11,672 nucleotides of DNA, taken from Eimeria necatrix. Lineage: Eukaryota; Apicomplexa; Conoidasida; Eucoccidiorida; Eimeriidae. The DNA is taken from NCBI RefSeq assembly GCF_000499385.1, contig NW_013655269.1, positions 26,844 through 38,515 on the forward strand. The letters are read 5' to 3'. The position numbers were made by a program, and so were the translations under genes. Shown in pieces: positions 7,884 to 11,672 of the stretch. The stretch's first letter is position 1; each line of letters begins with the position of its first letter. Under the pieces are notes generated by a model. That model had not been told where the DNA came from. It ran no database searches and saw only the letters and a program-made list of their open reading frames with translations.

Positions 7884-9384
7884 CTGCGAAAAAGCGCCCC
7901 AAAACGCCAAAAAACGAGGGTTTAGGGTTTAGGGTTTAGGGTTTGGGGGGTGGCGCCCGAAAACGGCGAAAAACGAGGGTTTACGGTTTCGGGGGTGGAG
8001 GCCGAAAACGCCCAAAAACGAGGGTTTAGGGTTTAGGGTTTGGGGGTGGAGGCCGAAAACGGAGAAAAACGAGGGTTTACGGTTAGGGTTTAGGGCTTGG
8101 CGGCCGAAAACGGCCAAAAACGAGGGTTTAGGGTTTAGGGTTTGGGGAGGCGAGCGCTTGCGCCTGCGAGAGAGGGATTTACGGCTAGGGTTTTGGGAGG
8201 GTTTAGGGTTTGGAGCCAGGGGGAGGGTTTAGGGTTTAGGTTGGAGTCAGGGAGAGGGTTTAGGGTTTGGAGTCAGGGATAGGGTTTAGGGTTTGGAGTC
8301 TGGGAGAGGGTTTAGGGTTTGTGGAAAACGCGAGGGTTTGGGGTTTGGAAGAAGGCCGAGGGTTTAGGGTTTGGCAGGTGGGCAAGGGTTTAGGGTTTAG
8401 CATCTGAGGGTTTCCCAAGTGTCAACAAAAGAGACCTCCACATAAAAGACAAAAAATAAATAAATAATAAATAAAAAATAAATAAAAAATAAATAAATAA
8501 AAAATAAAAAATAAATAATAAATAAATAAATAAAATGAAAAAGAAATAAAAAGAAATAAAAGAAATAAACAGAAATAAGAGACAAATAAAGACAAGAGAG
8601 AAAAAAGTCAAAAAGATTTTCGAAAAAACTCCGGGAGATTTAAAACATCTTTAAAAGGGTTTTAAAACATCTTTAAGAGGGTTTTAAAACATCTTTTTAT
8701 GAGGGTTTTAAAACCCTTTTAAAGGGTTTTAAAATATCTTTAAAAGGGTTTTAAAACCTCTTTAAAAGGGTTTTAGAATATATTAAAAGGGTTTTAAAAC
8801 CCCTTTAAAAGGGTTTTAGAAATATATTAAAAGGGTTTTAAAACCCCTTTAAAAGGGTTTTAAAACCCCTTAAAAAGGGTTTAGTGAAAACATCTTCGAA
8901 GTGTTTCCTAAAAGGCCTTTAGAAGTTATTGCAAGCGCTTCACAAAACATCTCTAAACTGCGTGAAAAAGCCCTTTCAAGCCCGAACCAAACCCTAAAAA
9001 AGGGTTTGGAGCCCTAAAAAAGGGTTTGGAACCCTAAAAAAGGGTTTGGAAACCCTAAATTAGGGTTTTGACGACGGACGAATTTGATTCTGTAGGAGCC
9101 GGCTGCGTCCAAGTTGTCCTCCAGAAAAAGGGCCTTCAAGTGCTGCAGCAGCGGCGCGTCAGCAGCAGCAATCAGCGCAAAGGCCGGGTGGTTTTTCAAA
9201 GCAGCAAACCAAAACCCTGGAACCTTTTCTAGGGTTTGCTGCCGCTTTTCGAAAAGGGGTTTTTTGGCCAAGTCGAACTCCCGCTGCACTGCCATTTGCT
9301 GCTGCGCGCACTCCTCTTCCAGCTGCTGCAGCGCCTCCTGAATGGCCTCCAGCTCCCCCATGTACGGCTGCAGCACCGACTCCC

Positions 9385-9438
<54 letters not shown>

Positions 9439-9502
9439 CGAGCTTCCGCTGCTTGCCCTCCGCCTCCGCGGGCTCCCCCGCCAGCCGCTCCCGCTTCGGC
9501 AT
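7392..9502 (-). CDS. SET: SET/TAF-I-like nucleosome assembly protein (NAP family)
   Basis: Join of 9080-9502 and 7392-7883 (minus strand), 304 residues. The protein is a histone chaperone of the NAP/SET family, expected to bind H3-H4/H2A-H2B in nucleus and cytoplasm as a dimer. Seen: a basic N-terminus (MPKRER); 17 Ser from AGC repeats (23-39); a long dimerisation helix (about 49-93); PGFW at 95-98 and NHP at 104-106, both family hallmarks; GSYRIKF at 135-141; then across the splice LTKEVRF and TEINW (176-180); a Gly/Ala/Pro/Glu insert (about 200-239); SLFEWF (248-253); GEVIRREIW and AYYL (to 282); and a short acidic tail. The order and spacing match human SET and Plasmodium NapS from family knowledge. 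ATG 9502 is chosen because no in-frame ATG lies upstream of it, and it has a purine at -3. The acidic tail is much shorter than in animal SET. Confidence 0.88.
7912..8400. repeat. Telomere-like minisatellites in the SET intron
   Basis: Units of about 58-60 bp combine ACGAGGG, TTTAGGG heptamers, and GGGGGTGGAGGCCGAAAACG. They are followed by shorter units with TTTAGGGTTTGGAGTCAGGG. Confidence 0.8.
8455..8590. repeat. AAATAAAT low-complexity tract
   Basis: AAAT/AAAAAT units on the + strand, so T-rich in the sense of the SET-like gene. Confidence 0.85.
8632..8885. repeat. Palindromic GGGTTTTAAAACCC repeat
   Basis: About eleven units of roughly 23 bp. The core AAAAGGGTTTTAAAACCC is self-complementary. 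Some units replace CCC with ATC or ATA. Confidence 0.85.
8990..9055. repeat. CCCTAAAAAAGGGTTTGGA repeat
   Basis: Three near-identical units of about 20 bp and a partial one. They pair an AAACCCT-type half with a GGGTTT half, directly beyond the donor of SET exon 1. Confidence 0.85.
9080..9502 (-). CDS. SET: SET-like gene, exon 1
   Basis: 141 codons from ATG to AAATTC, ending at donor TTC|gtccgt (phase 0). It carries the poly-Ser tract (CTG on the + strand, 9386-9436), the dimerisation helix and the first half of the NAP domain. If the donor were ignored, the frame would run into telomere-like repeat encoding NPNLGF and then stop near 9014. Confidence 0.8.
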
Positions 9503-9858
9503 TTCCGCTCCGCCAACAGCTCTCTCCGCTCTCGCCGCTCCGACGCGATTCCGAGCCGTTCGCGCCAAATCGAGGCTTTTTAAACAACTATTTCAAAAAA
9601 TATTCAAAAATTAAACCCTAGTTTCCAAGAAAATCCGAAAAAACGCAAAAAATGACCCCGGAAACCCCGACGCGAACCCACGCACGCCGCCAGCCGCAAT
9701 CCCCAGGTGTACGTACACCCCAACCCGCGTCGAACTGCTTCTTCAACTTTCCAAATTCTCAAATTCTCCAAAACTTCTTTTCTTCTTTTTTCCAACTCCC
9801 AAAGTCCTGCCCACAACCCCCTCAACAAGGCCTGCAAGAAGCCCCAAGCCAACCTACT

Positions 9859-9891
<33 letters not shown>

Positions 9892-10059
9892 GCAGCAGCA
9901 GCAGCAGCAGCAGCAGCAACGCCCCACAACGCCAGCAGCAAATTCGCTCCAAATTTCCTCCCTTTTAATTTTTGCAGTTTTGCAAAAGATCTGGGCGCTG
10001 AGGTGTACGTACACTCGACGAAAAGGGAAAAAACGAGCCGATTGACTTCCACTGAGCAC
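9503..10059. other. Upstream region of the SET-like gene
   Basis: Expected to hold the 5' UTR and promoter of the SET-like gene. It contains a perfect GGTGTACGTACACC at 9706-9719, a near-perfect copy at 10002-10015, and a CAG tract. No core promoter element is recognisable, and no coding frame is convincing. Confidence 0.45.
9860..9918. repeat. CAG tract, non-coding as far as can be seen
   Basis: About twenty CAG units with one CGG interruption near 9890. Open frames through it read poly-Gln/Ala/Cys but have no convincing flanking protein. Confidence 0.8.
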
Positions 10060-10430
10060 CCCTAAACCCTAAACCCTAAACCCTAAACCCTAAACCCTAA
10101 CCCTAACCGCTGGGGCTTGATTTGGAAACCGCAAACCCTAAGCCGTAGAGCCTAGCCTCAAAATCCTAAGTCCTAAACCCTAGAGCCTGAAGTCTAAACG
10201 TTAAACCCTAGGGCCTGAGCTGCAAACCCTAAACCCTAAACCCTAAACCCTAAGGTCCAAGTCCTGAAGAGCCCTTCTAGCTAGGGTTTAGGGTTTGCAG
10301 GCCCCACGCGGGGCCAGTTCCCCCACAAACCCTAAACCCTAAACCCTAAACCCTCGAGGGTTTCGCGGAGCGAACTCCCCCAGGAAGGCCGCTGGGGGCG
10401 CCTCAGAGGCGCAAACCCTAAACCCTAATT
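10060..10430. repeat. Telomere-like array decaying into variants
   Basis: AAACCCT heptamers at about 10062-10108 end in hexamer AACCCT variants. They pass into degenerate forms (CCTAGAGCCTGAAG, AAGTCCTAAACC), then renewed AAACCCT at about 10224-10252 and 10327-10355. No gene seen. Confidence 0.85.
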
Positions 10431-10743
10431 TAGCGGATATGGGGGCTTTGGAATGTTTTATTTCGAATTATTATTTATTGCATTTGTAGGAAATTAATTT
10501 TTTTAATTAAATTTTTAATTTCAGAAAAACCCTTTCTGCGTCTCGTCTCTTTTACTCTCTTTGCTTCTTTAAAACTTTCTCTTGAAACTGCTTTTAAGAA
10601 ATTTAATTTATTTATTTTATTTATTTAATTTATTTAATTTAAATTTATTTATTTTGTTTTTATTTTATTTTTATTTTCTGTTTCTCCTTCTCTCCCCAAC
10701 TGCTGCCTTTTGCTGCAATTAGTTTCAAACAAAGAAGTCCTTT
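10431..10743. other. AT-rich non-coding stretch
   Basis: TTTATTTAATTT-type sequence. The + strand has an acceptor-like atttttaatttcag near 10523 and the - strand has gaaactaattgcag near 10710, but neither leads into a convincing exon with a donor. Confidence 0.5.
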
Positions 10744-11230
10744 GGAGGGCCCTAAACCCTAATGGGGGCCCCTAAACCCTAATGGGGGCCCCTAAACCCT
10801 AATGGGGGCCCTAAACCCTAATGGGGGGACCTAAACCCTCATGGGGCCTCTAAACCCTCATGGGGGCCCCCCTGAACCCTCACGGAGGCCCCTGAACCCT
10901 CATTGAGGCCCTTAAACCCTCGTTGGGGCCCCTAGACCTTTTTGGGGGCCCCCAAACCCTCATTGGGGCCTTTAAACCCTCGGGGGGGCCCCTAAACCCT
11001 CATTGGGGCCCCAAACCCTCATTGGGGCCCCTAAACCCTCATTGGGGCCCCTAAACCCTCATTGGGGCCCCTAAACCCTCATTGGGGCCCCTAAACCCTC
11101 ATTGGGGCCTCGGGACTGCAGAGGGGCCCCTAAACCCTCATTGGGGGCCCCAAACCCTCTTTGGAGTTCTTCCACACGCATTGGGGGCCCCAAACCCTGC
11201 CAGGGGCCCCAAACCCTCGTTGGGGCCCCC
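10744..11230. repeat. 20-bp hybrid repeat: telomere heptamer plus GGGGCCCC
   Basis: More than 20 units with consensus GGGGCCCCTAAACCCTCATT. Left-hand units have TAATGGGGGCC and right-hand ones TCATTGGGGCC. Five or so units at about 11000-11100 are nearly identical. Confidence 0.9.
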
Positions 11231-11295
11231 GAGGCTGCAAACCGCCAAACCCTCACCAAACCCTCGCTGGCGCCAGAGCAAGGCCCCGCCCGCGA

Positions 11296-11323
11296 GGGTT
11301 TAGGGTTTAGGGTTTAGGGTTTG
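11296..11323. repeat. Short TTTAGGG array
   Basis: Four heptamer-like units that provide the stop codon of the right-hand open frame. Confidence 0.85.
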
Positions 11324-11671
11324 GCGGTCCTGGGGCCCGTGGCGGTGCCAACTGTGCGCGTAAGACAGCAGCAACTGCGGAGAAGGGTACGGACAAGAGG
11401 GGGCCCCCCCCCTCCGGTCTTTGGGCCTCCATTTATTATCATATCTTCTCTTGGGGGCCTCAAAAAGGAGGGCCCCCAGACCCCCGGGGGCCCTCAGCAG
11501 CTGCAGCGCCAGCAGCGGGTCGTACCCTGCTGCATGCAGCAGCTGCAGCGCGAACTCGGGCGAAAACGGGGGCCACCGGGGGCCCCCACAGGGGCCCCCG
11601 CAGGGGGCCCCGCAAGCAGCCCCCTCGCAGGGGGGGGGCCCCTCCCAGGAGGGGGCCCCCACGCTGCAGGG
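11300..11671 (-). CDS. Possible ELM2-SANT chromatin protein (5' partial)
   Basis: The minus-strand frame is open from the window edge to a TAA made by telomere-like repeat at 11300-11302, so the true exon probably ends earlier at an unidentified donor. Counting from the GTG at 11662: a Gly/Pro/Cys-rich part from GGGGCCC runs (1-30); a helical pair FALQLLHAAGYDPLLALQLL (37-56); a basic stretch KRRYDNKWRPKDR (71-83); a low-complexity bridge; then LLLSYAHSWHRHG (97-109). The pair resembles the last helices of ELM2. W78 and the LLxxYAxSWHRHG segment resemble the first SANT helix and turn, with about eleven extra residues between. Such proteins (CoREST, MIER, MTA types) bridge histone deacetylases to chromatin. 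A UBA-like hairpin is an alternative. By-eye similarity only. Confidence 0.4.
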   Translation of the reverse strand, partial: PCSVGAPSWEGPPPCEGAACGAPCGGPCGGPRWPPFSPEFALQLLHAAGYDPLLALQLLRAPGGLGALLFEAPKRRYDNKWRPKDRRGGAPSCPYPSPQLLLSYAHSWHRHGPQDRQTLNPKP

Positions 11672-11672
11672 G

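Larger units (their letters stand above)
7884..9079 (-). other. Intron of the SET-like gene, filled with repeats
   Basis: 1196 bp. Reading along + coordinates: an approximately 60-bp minisatellite (about 7895-8140) containing GCCGAAAACG and ACGAGGGTTTAGGG; a degenerate GGGTTTAGGGTTTGGAGTC repeat (about 8175-8400); an AAATAAAT tract (about 8455-8590); a GGGTTTTAAAACCC repeat (about 8632-8885); and a CCCTAAAAAAGGGTTTGGA repeat (about 8990-9055). I see no other gene in it. Confidence 0.75.

Noticed and set aside
9503..9568. N-terminal extension of the SET-like protein to 9568
   Set aside because: The only upstream in-frame start is TTG. The ATG at 9502 gives a typical basic MPKRER start.
9604..10059. 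Minus-strand frame with a poly-Cys tract upstream of the SET-like gene
   Set aside because: Poly-Cys from a CAG tract is implausible, the flanks look random, and there is no convincing start.
10060..10430. A true chromosome end
   Set aside because: Telomere-like repeats occur in both orientations throughout the window, with genes on both sides. They are interstitial.
10524..10620. Possible + strand exon after atttttaatttcag
   Set aside because: One frame (EKPFLRLVSF) is open for about 30 codons, but it has no donor, runs into AT-rich repeat and connects to nothing.

Overview
The window looks like a repeat-rich segment of an Eimeria (chicken coccidian) nuclear genome, or a very close apicomplexan relative. 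Four things support this together: internal telomere-like AAACCCT/TTTAGGG arrays many kilobases long in total, CAG/CTG tracts that become poly-Gln, poly-Ala and poly-Ser inside proteins, genes broken into small exons, and chromatin proteins of ordinary eukaryotic type. The species cannot be fixed from the sequence. Most long open frames are artefacts of stop-free repeats, and I left them out.

Left (1-5145, + strand): a chain of small exons in which every splice phase fits. It enters from the left edge and is interrupted by introns made of CTG/CAG, TTTAGGG, AT-rich and very T-rich repeats. The predicted protein (326 residues seen, N-terminus missing) has an amphipathic N-terminal part, a basic/acidic coiled-coil-like helix, a CSFKPQ-type motif, a Pro/Gly-rich part and a poly-Gln/Ala/Ser tail. 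I do not recognise its function.

Middle (5146-7391): a convergent intergenic region between two gene 3' ends. It holds an array of about 26 imperfect-palindromic 18-bp units, a 33-bp-period AT-rich repeat and about 1 kb of GGGGCCCC-type repeats.

Centre right (7392-9502, - strand): a two-exon gene for a SET/TAF-I (NapS-like) histone chaperone of the NAP family. It is the clearest gene in the window. Its 1196-bp intron consists almost entirely of repeats.

Right (9503-11672): upstream or intergenic DNA with CAG tracts, telomere-like arrays and a 20-bp hybrid repeat (telomere heptamer plus GGGGCCCC). At the edge is the - strand partial exon of a possible ELM2-SANT chromatin protein. A perfect 14-bp palindrome, GGTGTACGTACACC, is scattered through the window, and its half-sites match those of the 18-bp array.
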